DNA of 22,271 nucleotides. Source: a virus. The notes under the pieces were generated by a model, which was not told the origin of the DNA, searched no databases, and saw nothing but the letters and a program-made list of their open reading frames with translations. The DNA is taken from the IMG/VR virus record IMGVR_UViG_3300030118_002997, positions 1 to 22,271 of that record; one strand, 5' to 3'. Shown in pieces: positions 6,557-13,955 of the stretch (position 1 is its first letter; every line of letters begins with the position of its first letter). The translations under genes and the position numbers were made by a program.

Positions 6557-7978
6557 TTAAACTTCTTCCTCTTCTACTTCCTGAGTTGTTTCTGGCTGTT
6601 GAACTTCATCTTGAGTAAATTGTCCTAATTCTTTTTGTTGCTCGATTTCATCAAATATAATATTTAATTTTTCATCATCATCTACAACTGCTCTAGCTAT
6701 CTCTTTATCAATTTCTTTTTGTAATGTAGGAGATTCTATATTGATTGCTTTTGCTTGTTGAAAGTATGCTAAGTCACTCGCATAGTCTCTTATATTAAAT
6801 GATTCTGGATAATTTATTTCTCCATCAAAAACTGTATTTTGAAACATAGCATAACATCTAAATAATTGTTCTTCTGCTATTTCTAAATTGTCTGCCTTTT
6901 CAGATAATCTTGCATTTAATAATTCAAATTCTGTTTGTAATGCTATTCCAGATGATACTGCTTGTTTAGTTGTTCTTACTGCTCCTGTATGTGCAATTCT
7001 ATTAATAGATTCTACTTTGTGATTAATAGATTGCATAAGTCCTTGTAAATTTTGTCCTGATGGTTGTAATAAATAAGGTTTTAAATTAGGTTCCATTTCC
7101 TCTGGCATTTCAATCACTGCACCAGCTCCAGCACTTGCATTAACTGATGGAGTTTTAACTAATGATGGATGATTTGTTAATCTGATTAATTGTTCTATTT
7201 CTGAAAATTCATTATAGATAGATTTTTGTAAATCTGCAATATCTGCCAAATCGGAAATTCCTAAACCTTTTTTATGGCTCTTAGAATTATAAAGAATAAC
7301 TGCTGGTATTCGTCCGATCTGGTTATCGGCAGTATCTATTGTGATTGGATCAGATCTGTCATCTTTTGCATATATTGTTTCTATTCGATCTGGAAACCAT
7401 AGTCTAAAATAAGTACCACCATCTTTATCAACTTCTTCTCTAATTTTAAGATAGTCTAAATAATATTTTCCATTTATTTCTCTTTTAAAATTCCAGTCTA
7501 AAACATTTTCTGGAGTTACTAATGATAAATACGGTCTTATATCTTGTTCTAGTTCTTCTGCTCTAGTTCTTGTTTGTATTGTTGGTTTATCTAAAATTAA
7601 AAAACAATGTCCATATATTGACGAATATATCTGAGCTTGTTTCATTACAGAAGTAAAACTATTACCCTCTAAATCCGCATCTTTTAAGAATGCTTCTAAA
7701 CTAGGTTCATCTGCCATTTCTCCAAAATCTCTGCTTGCTTTTACTCTAAATAAAAACGATGAATATATTTGTATAATATTTTTACAGTGATTATCACAAG
7801 GAGTATTTCCTAATCTTTGATTATATTCATTATCTAATTCAAGATTATATCTATTGAGATATTGACCGATTGTGTAATCATATCCTCCGTTAAAACTACG
7901 TATGAAAAATTCCCATTGATTTACGTTTTCTCTATAATCTTTGTGAGTATCAAATGCGTCGTCTCTTGAATATGCCAT
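6557..7978 (-). CDS. Portal protein
   Basis: This 473-residue protein lies between the large terminase and head morphogenesis genes. It has the usual portal layout: a mixed N-terminal wing (CKNIIQIYSSFLFRVKAS; ENVLDWNFKREINGKYYLDY), a central helix-rich stem and crown (KKGLGISDLADIADLQKSIY, the common portal motif), and an acidic C-terminal tail ending in EEEEEV. The portal is a dodecameric ring through which DNA enters and to which the tail attaches. The length is normal for siphophage portals of the DUF4055 or SPP1 type. Start ATG 7978. Confidence 0.85.
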   Translation of the reverse strand: MAYSRDDAFDTHKDYRENVNQWEFFIRSFNGGYDYTIGQYLNRYNLELDNEYNQRLGNTPCDNHCKNIIQIYSSFLFRVKASRDFGEMADEPSLEAFLKDADLEGNSFTSVMKQAQIYSSIYGHCFLILDKPTIQTRTRAEELEQDIRPYLSLVTPENVLDWNFKREINGKYYLDYLKIREEVDKDGGTYFRLWFPDRIETIYAKDDRSDPITIDTADNQIGRIPAVILYNSKSHKKGLGISDLADIADLQKSIYNEFSEIEQLIRLTNHPSLVKTPSVNASAGAGAVIEMPEEMEPNLKPYLLQPSGQNLQGLMQSINHKVESINRIAHTGAVRTTKQAVSSGIALQTEFELLNARLSEKADNLEIAEEQLFRCYAMFQNTVFDGEINYPESFNIRDYASDLAYFQQAKAINIESPTLQKEIDKEIARAVVDDDEKLNIIFDEIEQQKELGQFTQDEVQQPETTQEVEEEEV

Positions 7979-7980
7979 AA

Positions 7981-9219
7981 TTATTTATGAGTCCATCTTG
8001 TAGGTTGAAAAGGTTTTGATTCTGCTATCAATGGTTTAATTATTTCAATGCAATATCCTATTGAATCATTCATATGATCGTAACCCTCTTCCTTATCAGG
8101 AATATTTGTATTTTCCTTATATATCTGTCTTTGTAAACCTTTAATGATAATTTTGCAAGATGGATTAATAAATATATGTCTTTTACCATTTGCTGATTTT
8201 AATCTTGAGTTCACTGCATTTATTCTATCTCTTACTGGACTATGTTTTAATTTGCATTTCACATTAAATCCTGCATTTTGTAATATCGTTAAGTCTGTTC
8301 TACCTCCAGCAGATGTTTTTCTTTGACGACATGCTGGATCTGGATAAACAAATATTTTCATTTTTGATCCATATCTATTTCTTATTTCTTCAACCATTTC
8401 ATCAGTATTGCTTGAATAAATAACTATTTCGTCTTTAAAATGAACAATATCTTTTTCTATTTGACACACAGAAGCTGACATTGGATCTACGTTAAAATCT
8501 AATCCAATGTGAATAGGTTTTGACCAATCTATGTTGCTATGCTTAACATTTTCTACAGGATGAAAATTATAATAAACTGATCCAGCGTAGTTTTCAAAAG
8601 TACCCTCAAACTCTTGCCTATAGGTTCTTATATCTACATCTTGTTTAGCTTGATCTAATTCTTCTTCGGAAACCATTCCACCTTGAAGAGTTGTATATTG
8701 AAAACTTTTCCATTCTTTATCTTCTCCTTGTCCTTTTAAATACATTCTGTAGGACCAATTACCATAACCTTTAGGAGATCCACACATTAGTACATGACCA
8801 ACTGTATCTGCAACTGAAGCTCTTAATACCTCTGTCCATGCTTTTTCTTCAATGTCTGCAAATTCATCTAATATTAAAAAATCTAAACCTACTCCACGAA
8901 GAGCATCATAATTTTCACATCCTTTAAGTGATATTATACTTCCAGTCTTTTTGATTTTTATTGATAGATTTGTTTCATTAATAGATTCAATCCAATTAAA
9001 ATCATGTAGCATTTGTTTTAATTTAGACCATACGATTTCTCTAGCCATCTTAAAAGTAGGTGCTACATACCATATATTTTTATTAACCTGACATGCATAT
9101 TTCATCATTTCAGTAATACATAAAAAAGTTTTTCCAAATCTTCTTCCTGATATTAAAACTCTAAATCTATTATCTGATTTTGATACTGCTAACTGAGGTC
9201 TTGTTAGACTGATTTTCAT
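7981..9219 (-). CDS. terL: Terminase large subunit
   Basis: This 412-residue motor of DNA packaging has an ATPase and a nuclease domain. In this frame (from ATG 9219), the Walker A is SGRRFGKT at residues 24-31. The Walker B is DFLILDEF at 113-120, with the catalytic Glu at 119. The coupling motif MCGSP lies near 145-149. The RNase H-fold nuclease aspartates are in GLDFNVDP (Asp241), VYPDPAC (Asp294) and DHMNDSIGY (Asp385). An upstream TTG (9228) would add three residues, but the ATG is the more natural start. The gene overlaps the previous one by 50 bases. Confidence 0.95.
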   Translation of the reverse strand: MKISLTRPQLAVSKSDNRFRVLISGRRFGKTFLCITEMMKYACQVNKNIWYVAPTFKMAREIVWSKLKQMLHDFNWIESINETNLSIKIKKTGSIISLKGCENYDALRGVGLDFLILDEFADIEEKAWTEVLRASVADTVGHVLMCGSPKGYGNWSYRMYLKGQGEDKEWKSFQYTTLQGGMVSEEELDQAKQDVDIRTYRQEFEGTFENYAGSVYYNFHPVENVKHSNIDWSKPIHIGLDFNVDPMSASVCQIEKDIVHFKDEIVIYSSNTDEMVEEIRNRYGSKMKIFVYPDPACRQRKTSAGGRTDLTILQNAGFNVKCKLKHSPVRDRINAVNSRLKSANGKRHIFINPSCKIIIKGLQRQIYKENTNIPDKEEGYDHMNDSIGYCIEIIKPLIAESKPFQPTRWTHK

Positions 9220-9418
9220 TACATCCAAATTTTATATAAATTTTATATTCATTAACATCTTCTCGACCTAGTTCTACAATTTTATTATATGATTGATTAT
9301 ATCCATCTAACAAACATTCATAAGAATCAATATATTCTACTTCGGATTGAAATGCTGGCAGACATGTTGTTTTTCCATTAATAATAGAACACATTATAAA
9401 AGTTAATATATAATTCAT
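9170..9418 (-). CDS. Small probably exported protein upstream of terminase
   Basis: This 82-residue protein has a hydrophobic N-terminus (MNYILTFIMCSIIN) that could be a signal peptide or membrane anchor. It is followed by a polar part with spaced cysteines, including SYECLLDGY and YIKFGCNE. The family is not named, but the SYxCL...G / FxC pattern looks like a conserved small envelope protein of marine phages (memory only). It overlaps the terminase start by 50 bases in another frame and the upstream gene by ATGA. Confidence 0.6.
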   Translation of the reverse strand: MNYILTFIMCSIINGKTTCLPAFQSEVEYIDSYECLLDGYNQSYNKIVELGREDVNEYKIYIKFGCNENQSNKTSVSSIKIR

Positions 9419-9666
9419 TTAAACTGATCCTTATGTGGTGTGTTATTTGCTAAATCATCTTCAAACTTATCTTGCATGTTTTTTTCTAATTTTTTTTTTA
9501 TTTCGTTAATTTCTATATCTTTCAAATCTATAACTGCTTTTAAAGTATCTATTTCTTTTTCTAATGTAGCAATCTTAATCTCTAAATCCGCAGGACCTCT
9601 ACTTTTTAGCTCTTTGCGTAATTTATTAATTAGTCCTAATCTTTTAATTATTTGCTCTTTGGTCAT
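9415..9666 (-). CDS. Small coiled-coil protein
   Basis: This 83-residue, highly charged protein has heptad-like spacing across most of its length (IATLEKEIDTLKAVIDLKDI; INEIKKKLEKNMQDKFEDD), and no signal or membrane segment is seen. The function is unknown. It is one of a chain of four overlapping genes (ATGA and TAATG junctions), which suggests a common role with the neighbouring membrane-anchored coiled-coil protein. Confidence 0.55.
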   Translation of the reverse strand: MTKEQIIKRLGLINKLRKELKSRGPADLEIKIATLEKEIDTLKAVIDLKDIEINEIKKKLEKNMQDKFEDDLANNTPHKDQFK

Positions 9667-9875
9667 TTTAATACTAATTTTTTTATACTTTTCTCACCCA
9701 TATAAATTTCTATTTCTGCTTCTGATTTAATACATTTATAAGATACAGATGTACCCTTAGCACTTCTCTCAGCTATCCTTTTTCCTTTAAGGCACGCAGA
9801 CAAAGATGGTTGTATTCTATGTTCCTTGATCTCGTGATCTATAATCATTAACAAAGCAAATACTGTTTCTAACAT
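9663..9875 (-). CDS. Small conserved-looking protein, unknown
   Basis: This 70-residue protein begins with a hydrophobic stretch (MLETVFALLMII) followed by a basic core SLSACLKGKRIAERSAKGTS and a C-terminal segment with CIKSEAEIEIYMGEKSIKKL. Two cysteines flank the core. It may be periplasmic, but the leader is short and without a clear cleavage site. I do not recognise the family. It overlaps both neighbours (TAATG upstream, ATGA downstream). Confidence 0.55.
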   Translation of the reverse strand: MLETVFALLMIIDHEIKEHRIQPSLSACLKGKRIAERSAKGTSVSYKCIKSEAEIEIYMGEKSIKKLVLK

Positions 9876-10207
9876 TAGTGGTTACCATTCAGTTTCTTTT
9901 GTAGCAGATCAACTTGTTCTTTTAAATGATCTATATTGACTTTGTTATATCTACTAGCTTCTATTTCTTTTTCTATTGATTCAATCTGGCCTGAAAGATG
10001 TTCTATCAACATAAACATCTCTAAATTTTTTGGTTCTTGTTCTGCTTTTTTTAATAGATCAGCTTGAAACAAAGTATCAGATGTTTCTAGTCTATTCAAT
10101 CTTTCAACAATTCCAAAATAAGCCCAGACACCTATCGCTACACCGAATATAATTGCTAGTAAATTTCTTATTGGTAAAGCAACATTTGTGTTCTCATTTA
10201 TCTTCAT
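9875..10207 (-). CDS. Membrane-anchored coiled-coil protein
   Basis: This 110-residue protein has one N-terminal membrane helix (about residues 12-32, IRNLLAIIFGVAIGVWAYFG), followed by a long charged coiled coil reaching the C-terminus. Topology would be N-in with a periplasmic rod, like an inner-membrane spanin or holin accessory. No lipoprotein partner is nested here, so the spanin idea is weak. It may equally be an attachment or exclusion protein. The start overlaps the previous stop as ATGA. Confidence 0.6.
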   Translation of the reverse strand: MKINENTNVALPIRNLLAIIFGVAIGVWAYFGIVERLNRLETSDTLFQADLLKKAEQEPKNLEMFMLIEHLSGQIESIEKEIEASRYNKVNIDHLKEQVDLLQKKLNGNH

Positions 10208-10482
10208 ACTCTAAAGCCTTTTCTCCATGCTTTCATAGACCAAAATGCTGGCGACAATGACTTCTGCCCTTTTACTTTGGCTAATATAGGACGAAACCTT
10301 GCAAAAAACATTCTTTGTCTTGTAGGATTATTTTTTTTAATTGATAAATTTGGATCTCCGAACCTTACGACTTGAACTCTATTAGTTTTATTATTTCTTA
10401 CATAAACACCGAACTTTTTAGACTTACCAGGTGTTCTAAATGGTTTATTTAGTTTTACAGATCTACCTTTGTATTTTGCCAT
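10204..10482 (-). CDS. Small basic conserved phage protein
   Basis: This 92-residue, Lys/Arg-rich protein contains KKFGVYVRNNKTNRVQVVRF and GDPNLSIKKNNPTRQRMFFA, then a C-terminal AFWSMKAWRKGF. The central GVYVR...VRFGDPNLSIK block matches, from memory, a small family common in environmental phages. In members I recall, the part before the final WS.K.W carries Cys and His residues, and here these are absent. The protein is probably a beta-rich nucleic-acid or virion-associated factor, with function unknown. Confidence 0.6.
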   Translation of the reverse strand: MAKYKGRSVKLNKPFRTPGKSKKFGVYVRNNKTNRVQVVRFGDPNLSIKKNNPTRQRMFFARFRPILAKVKGQKSLSPAFWSMKAWRKGFRV

Positions 10483-10501
10483 GCATAGTAAATATCATTT
10501 A

Positions 10502-10711
10502 TTATCTACAAATGCACCCATAAAAATAACCTGAGCCATCTTTCATCTGATGTAAGTTTATCGGATAATCTAAATATTCTGTAAATTCTAATTTTATAAT
10601 ATCACAAAGAGAAAAGCAATCTACATCTGATAAAATCTTAATGTGATCTATCATTTGTTTGGTAACCTCAACTAGCGAATAATTACCATCATTATAGATA
10701 ATTAATTCCAT
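10502..10711 (-). CDS. Small protein, unknown
   Basis: The 69-residue reading frame starts at the ATG 10711, which overlaps the stop of the upstream gene as TAATG. A TTG further upstream could extend it by 12 residues, but the coupled ATG is preferred. The protein reads MELIIYNDGNYSLVEVTKQM with a later DCFSLCDIIKLEFTEYLDYP and ends FYGCICR. It has four cysteines in 69 residues (two as DCFSLC, two as CIC) and no known motif. Confidence 0.55.
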   Translation of the reverse strand: MELIIYNDGNYSLVEVTKQMIDHIKILSDVDCFSLCDIIKLEFTEYLDYPINLHQMKDGSGYFYGCICR

Positions 10712-10917
10712 TATCTTTGAAAATGTCGTTGACGCCAATTTCCACAAACATAAATATCTCTAACCCTAAACTCTTTAAACACACCACAATAGGATCTTCT
10801 ATTAGAATACATTCCACAATTACCACATGCTTTTTCGCCTTGTGCTTTTCTAAAATCTTGTGGCATACGATTAGGAATCATTTCTCCATTAAAGTAAAAT
10901 AATGATCTTTTATTCAT
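10711..10917 (-). CDS. Four-cysteine small protein, possibly metal binding
   Basis: This 68-residue protein has cysteines at 31, 34, 44 and 58 (CGNC, YC, VCGNW), preceded by SLFYFNGEMIPNRMPQDFR. The spacing suggests a small zinc or iron-sulfur site similar to high-potential iron-sulfur or zinc-ribbon peptides, but no family can be named. The protein is basic at its C-terminus. The ATG overlaps the preceding stop as ATGA, so it is translationally coupled to the tiny upstream gene. Confidence 0.6.
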   Translation of the reverse strand: MNKRSLFYFNGEMIPNRMPQDFRKAQGEKACGNCGMYSNRRSYCGVFKEFRVRDIYVCGNWRQRHFQR

Positions 10918-11084
10918 TTTCCTTGTCCTCTATATCGCATTTGTTTTTTTGATCTTCCTTGTCTTTTTGATTTATTCATGGTTTTTATTTTTGATCTGCT
11001 TGTTATTCTTCCTATTGAAGTGCCTTTATGCTTTTTTTCGTACTGAACTGTTTTGCCAAATATATTACCTTTTTTCTTTGACAT
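10914..11084 (-). CDS. Small very basic protein (56 aa), missed by length cut-offs
   Basis: Open from ATG 11084 to a TGA at 10914-10916, it encodes 56 residues starting MSKKKGNIFGKTVQYEKKHK and ending KKQMRYRGQGK. Lys, Arg and Gln dominate. The KGNIFGKTVxYE...KGTSIG and YRGQGK pieces look like a recurrent tiny phage protein (memory only). It overlaps the upstream HTH gene by 20 bases and the downstream Cys-rich gene as ATGA. Its basic charge suggests DNA or RNA contact. Confidence 0.62.
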   Translation of the reverse strand: MSKKKGNIFGKTVQYEKKHKGTSIGRITSRSKIKTMNKSKRQGRSKKQMRYRGQGK

Positions 11085-11391
11085 CTTTAGCTTCTATAAT
11101 CAATGGCAATGGCTCATTGTAATTAGTTTGCTCTATCTTATCTTTTTGATCTAAATGTTGTTTTCCTAGCCATATCATCATTGGAACTGATCCACCTAAA
11201 GCTTTTTCAAACTGTGCTTTTCTTAAACTTATTTTGCCCAGCTCTCGTCCCTTTTTTATATAGTGGACATAACTCCTCTGTAATGTCTTTGTAGATACAC
11301 CTACAAACTCTGCAATCTCTTGATATGTACAATGCAATTGTGCTAATTTCTTTATAGTTTCTACATCTACTCTTTTAATTGGTCTCGCCAT
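11065..11391 (-). CDS. HTH protein, probable terminase small subunit
   Basis: This 108-residue protein has an N-terminal helix-turn-helix (about residues 8-42, LAQLHCTYQEIAEFVGVSTK). It is followed by helices with EKALGGSVPMMIWLGKQHLD, the block seen in small phage proteins annotated as HTH or small terminase. A small subunit binds the packaging site on DNA and recruits the large subunit. Several small genes separate it from the large subunit, which is common in these phages. The ATG at 11391 has an AAGGA Shine-Dalgarno. A general transcription regulator remains possible. Confidence 0.65.
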   Translation of the reverse strand: MARPIKRVDVETIKKLAQLHCTYQEIAEFVGVSTKTLQRSYVHYIKKGRELGKISLRKAQFEKALGGSVPMMIWLGKQHLDQKDKIEQTNYNEPLPLIIEAKDVKEKR

Positions 11392-11429
11392 TATGTCCTT
11401 TTTATGTCTTTTTTAAAATAAATGCAATA

Positions 11430-11500
11430 TGGAGCGTGAGGGTTGGAATCGCACCACCTTACCTATTGAGGGTATCAATAGACCTTTCTAAAGCTCACGC
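11430..11500 (-). tRNA. Degenerate tRNA-Gly-like element
   Basis: The minus strand can fold as a 71-nt tRNA. It has a 7-bp acceptor stem GCGTGAG/CTCACGC followed by TCCA (U73 plus encoded CCA), a 5-bp anticodon stem TATTG/CAATA with a 7-nt loop ATACCCT giving anticodon ACC (Gly), and a 5-nt variable loop. A T-arm GGTGG-TGCGATT-CCAACC follows. The GCG start, U73 and C35-C36 are glycine identity features. Against full function, the D-arm region is only 13 nt, the T-loop has G instead of the second T, the T-stem carries a bulged A, and position 37 is C. It overlaps the last six bases of the Mom-like gene. It may be a decayed tRNA or a tRNA mimic. Confidence 0.6.
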
Positions 11501-12127
11501 AGGATATTCTTTTATTTTATCTCTTATAAGGTTAAATAATTTCTTATCAAATAAGTAAACATATTTGTATTTACCTTTAGTAATTTTATAATCTAAGTTA
11601 TGATTTTTATCTAATTTATTGAATCTTATTCTATCTGAGATTGTTTTGCTGTGAATTTCTTTATTATTCACAATATAAACTTTAGCTTTAGATGTTTCGC
11701 CAATATAATACCAATTCATTGCTTGATATATTTTACCTTTATGATCTTGTTCTGGATCTGCATATGACACAACTGCTTTTAGTTTAGGATAATCTTTTTT
11801 TAATTTTTTTAGGGTATAAGAAACAATTTTAGATACAGGGTTTTTATGTTGAGCTAATGCTACTCTCACTAATTCTGGACACTCAAAATTAGATACTTGT
11901 AAAAACGCACCTGATTTTGGATTTGCACCTAAACCATATATTACTGATCCCTTAAACTCTCCTTTTTCCCATACTCCAAATCTTACTAATTTAGATTTAG
12001 GCATTCGTTTTGAATAATGCCATTTATATACAGAATATTCACTTGCTTTTTGTGAACAATAATCAATATATAAATCTTTACTTAGGTAATGTTTGTCCAC
12101 AAACTTCGCATTTTTCAGATGCTTCAT
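11495..12127 (-). CDS. Mom-like DNA adenine modification protein
   Basis: This 210-residue protein shows the Mom family signature: WHYSKRMP (about 36-43), FGVWEKGEFKGSVIYGLGA (50-68), ECPELVRVALAQ (82-93) and SYADPEQDHKGKIYQAMNWY (121-140). Phage Mu Mom uses a GNAT-like fold to convert adenine into carbamoylmethyladenine, shielding DNA from restriction. The reaction here is inferred from family only. The ATG overlaps the ParB-like gene by 50 bases. The stop codon lies inside the acceptor stem of the tRNA-like element, so expression may depend on RNA processing. Residues before about 18 may be an overlap-driven extension. Confidence 0.82.
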   Translation of the reverse strand: MKHLKNAKFVDKHYLSKDLYIDYCSQKASEYSVYKWHYSKRMPKSKLVRFGVWEKGEFKGSVIYGLGANPKSGAFLQVSNFECPELVRVALAQHKNPVSKIVSYTLKKLKKDYPKLKAVVSYADPEQDHKGKIYQAMNWYYIGETSKAKVYIVNNKEIHSKTISDRIRFNKLDKNHNLDYKITKGKYKYVYLFDKKLFNLIRDKIKEYPA

Positions 12128-12557
12128 CTATATCTGATTGATCTTCTTTATCAGTAGGATTGAATGTATCTACTGACATAAATTTTTTTAATTCTTCTTC
12201 TGTAAAACCTAAAATAGGTAAACTAAAATTATCTTTTTTTAAATCTTCTATTTCTAGATTTAATAATGGAAAATCCCACTGATTATCTTCGGAAACTCTA
12301 TTATCAGCTATTCGATATGCTTTTTGTTTTGTATCATCTAATTCAGCTATTACACATGGAACTTGTTTTAGTTCTAATTTTTTTGATGCAAAATATCTTG
12401 TATGACCAGCTAGTATAGTTTTATCTGCATTAATTACAATTGGTTGTTGAAATCCAAACTCTTTAATTGAAGCCGCAACTTTGTCAACATTAAGGCTTTT
12501 TCGTGGATTATTTATGTATGGTGTCAAGGATTCTAAAGATACTAATTCAATCTTCAT
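12078..12557 (-). CDS. ParB/Srx-fold N-terminal domain protein with CxxC tail
   Basis: This 159-residue protein has the ParB-like nuclease fold. LTPYINNPRK (11-20) is followed by VAASIKEFGFQQPIVINADK (27-46), the nucleotide-site motif GHTRYFASKK (51-60) and IADNR (83-87). There is no HTH partition domain, so it is a stand-alone ParB-Srx domain such as those beside phage DNA methylases. The C-terminus ends with CEVCG (150-154), a possible half of a metal site. The gene directly precedes the Mom-like gene and overlaps it, suggesting the two act in one modification process. Confidence 0.8.
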   Translation of the reverse strand: MKIELVSLESLTPYINNPRKSLNVDKVAASIKEFGFQQPIVINADKTILAGHTRYFASKKLELKQVPCVIAELDDTKQKAYRIADNRVSEDNQWDFPLLNLEIEDLKKDNFSLPILGFTEEELKKFMSVDTFNPTDKEDQSDIDEASEKCEVCGQTLPK

Positions 12558-12832
12558 AAAAGAATTTTTTCCATTTTAATTATACACCCTATAGGGAATA
12601 CATTCCTATCAGAAAAAGTTTCATCGTCAAAGCTAGAAAATGTTTTTAATTCTTTTTTATCTTTACTAAATACATAAGCGTTGGTTGTCATTTGTGCAGG
12701 CTTCATAGATTTAAATTCTTTTTCAGTGGCATGTCCTGAGTCCCCTAAAATATCTTGCCATATGATTGAATAAAAGAAATATTTCTTTTTATTAATTTCA
12801 ATGTGCCTGTATTTCGCTTTTTTCTTTTTCAT
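12554..12832 (-). CDS. Small conserved phage protein, unknown
   Basis: This 92-residue protein starts with a lysine-rich tip (MKKKKAKYRHIEINKKKYFF). A conserved-looking body contains IIWQDILGDSGHATEKEFKS, AYVFSKDKKELKTFSS and NVFPIGCIIKMEKI. The W.DI.GDSG...E..F..MKPA and P.G.IIK.E.I pattern is frequent in phages (from memory), with no known function. It is probably a compact beta fold. It overlaps the replication gene by 35 bases and the ParB-like gene by ATGA. Confidence 0.6.
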   Translation of the reverse strand: MKKKKAKYRHIEINKKKYFFYSIIWQDILGDSGHATEKEFKSMKPAQMTTNAYVFSKDKKELKTFSSFDDETFSDRNVFPIGCIIKMEKILL

Positions 12833-13610
12833 TATCTAATACTAATTGATGTTTTTCATCATATACATCAACTTTATAATATTTTCCATCTTTCATAAAT
12901 TTTTGAATATTTCCATCTCTAGCATAATGTACATATCCTAAATCTTCTAATCTTTTTACTAAATCTGGAATTTGTTGTTTTTCTTCATTTTCCCATCTAC
13001 GTTGATTTAGCCATGTTGTAAAATGTGGTATAAATGTGTCATCTTGTATATTTTTAGTTTGATTATTGTATGCATTTATAAGCTCTGGCGTATCTGTTTC
13101 TTTCAAAATACCTTTTGACCATAGTTTTAGCCAAATTTTATGAGCTTGAAATTTTGAGCCTTTTTTTCTATTCAAACTACTCCATAGATTCTCAAAGACA
13201 GGATCATATTTATTATTATTAGGTATAGGATTAGGTATAGGTATAGGTGCTTGATTTTTGCTTCTAGCAAGACCACCTTTTCTACCAGCTTCAGATTTTT
13301 TTTTATATTTTTCAGTTAAATATTGATGTTCTCCTGTCAATCTTTTCTGAGTCCATTTTGATAAATCATAATCTTGAGGTATAAAAAATTCTTTTAATAT
13401 TTGATCTACTTGGAAGTCACATTCAGCAGTTTTACATTGGCATATTCTTCTCGCTGATTCTGTTGTAAATGGTTTTGTATTTTTAGTCCAAGCAAAGCAT
13501 AATAATCTTATATAAATACCTACTTGTTCGTTAGTTAAATGTACTGTTTCTGCAATAAATGTATCTGTAAATAATTGCAATGCGTGAAACTTATTTTTTG
13601 ATTCCTCCAT
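12798..13610 (-). CDS. Replication initiation protein (DUF1376-like, phage O-like)
   Basis: The 270-residue protein has an N-terminal winged-helix-like DUF1376 region (LQLFTDTFIAETVHLTNEQV, then GIYIRLLCFAWT). A linker has the typical KKKSEAGRKGGLARS and a proline-isoleucine repeat. The C-terminal domain contains FENLWSSLNRKKGSKFQAHK and FIPHFTTWLNQRRWENE, which occur in phage replication proteins that load helicase. The role is likely origin binding or helicase loading at replication start. Its end overlaps the next gene by 35 bases, and its start overlaps the HNH gene by 20. Confidence 0.72.
   Translation of the reverse strand: MEESKNKFHALQLFTDTFIAETVHLTNEQVGIYIRLLCFAWTKNTKPFTTESARRICQCKTAECDFQVDQILKEFFIPQDYDLSKWTQKRLTGEHQYLTEKYKKKSEAGRKGGLARSKNQAPIPIPNPIPNNNKYDPVFENLWSSLNRKKGSKFQAHKIWLKLWSKGILKETDTPELINAYNNQTKNIQDDTFIPHFTTWLNQRRWENEEKQQIPDLVKRLEDLGYVHYARDGNIQKFMKDGKYYKVDVYDEKHQLVLDNEKEKSEIQAH
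13219..13248 (-). repeat. In-frame tandem 12-bp repeat in the replication gene linker
   Basis: On the plus strand TTAGGTATAGG(A/T) occurs twice head to tail, followed by a half unit ATAGGT. It encodes the PIPIPNPIPN linker between the two domains of the replication protein. Repeat length is a multiple of three, so copy-number changes would alter linker length without breaking the frame. Confidence 0.75.
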
Positions 13611-13932
13611 AAAATATATCCTCCCTTTCTAATTGAATTATATTTAAGTTTGTTTCTTTTAGTAATTCGAGCTCTGTGCCAAATAAATGCTCAAATGCTT
13701 TACGATTCAAATGTACAGATTGATTTCCCATGTTGTGATGTATTGGACATAATGGAATTGTATCATCATGGCTAGGCCTTAACGAAAGTCCTGTATGCTT
13801 TCTAATATGATGAATTATAGGATCTGAAAATTTTCCATATTTAGTTTTACAAGCTATACAACCTATCTGTTTTAATTGATCGAATCTTTTTTTATGTTCT
13901 TTTTTCATATAGAGTTTTTGATTTCTTGCCAT
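13591..13932 (-). CDS. HNH nuclease (Ref / DUF968-like)
   Basis: This 113-residue protein contains a metal-coordinated HNH pattern: CIAC (25-28), IHHIRKH (40-46), RPSHDDTIPLC (52-62), PIHHNMGN (63-70) and SVH (72-74). The HHIR...RPSHDDTIPLCPIHH core is characteristic of the P1 Ref-type recombination-enhancing nucleases and of DUF968 proteins. The ATG at 13932 is preferred to a TTG three bases upstream. It lies between the replication gene and early unknown genes, consistent with DNA metabolism or recombination. Confidence 0.78.
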   Translation of the reverse strand: MARNQKLYMKKEHKKRFDQLKQIGCIACKTKYGKFSDPIIHHIRKHTGLSLRPSHDDTIPLCPIHHNMGNQSVHLNRKAFEHLFGTELELLKETNLNIIQLEREDIFYGGIKK

Positions 13933-13955
13933 CAAAATAATATCCTGAAATAATT

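Noticed and set aside
8144-8326. Plus-strand frame inside the terminase gene
   Set aside because: It is antisense to conserved nuclease-domain codons.
9440-9730. Plus-strand hydrophobic 96-residue frame
   Set aside because: It is the reverse of Lys/Glu-rich coiled-coil codons, which always look Phe/Ser/Leu-rich when read backwards.
11391-11417. Direct repeat TTATGTCCTTTT / TTATGTCTTTTTT at the small terminase start
   Set aside because: It is short and partly the Shine-Dalgarno of the gene; there is no sign that the second copy has a function.
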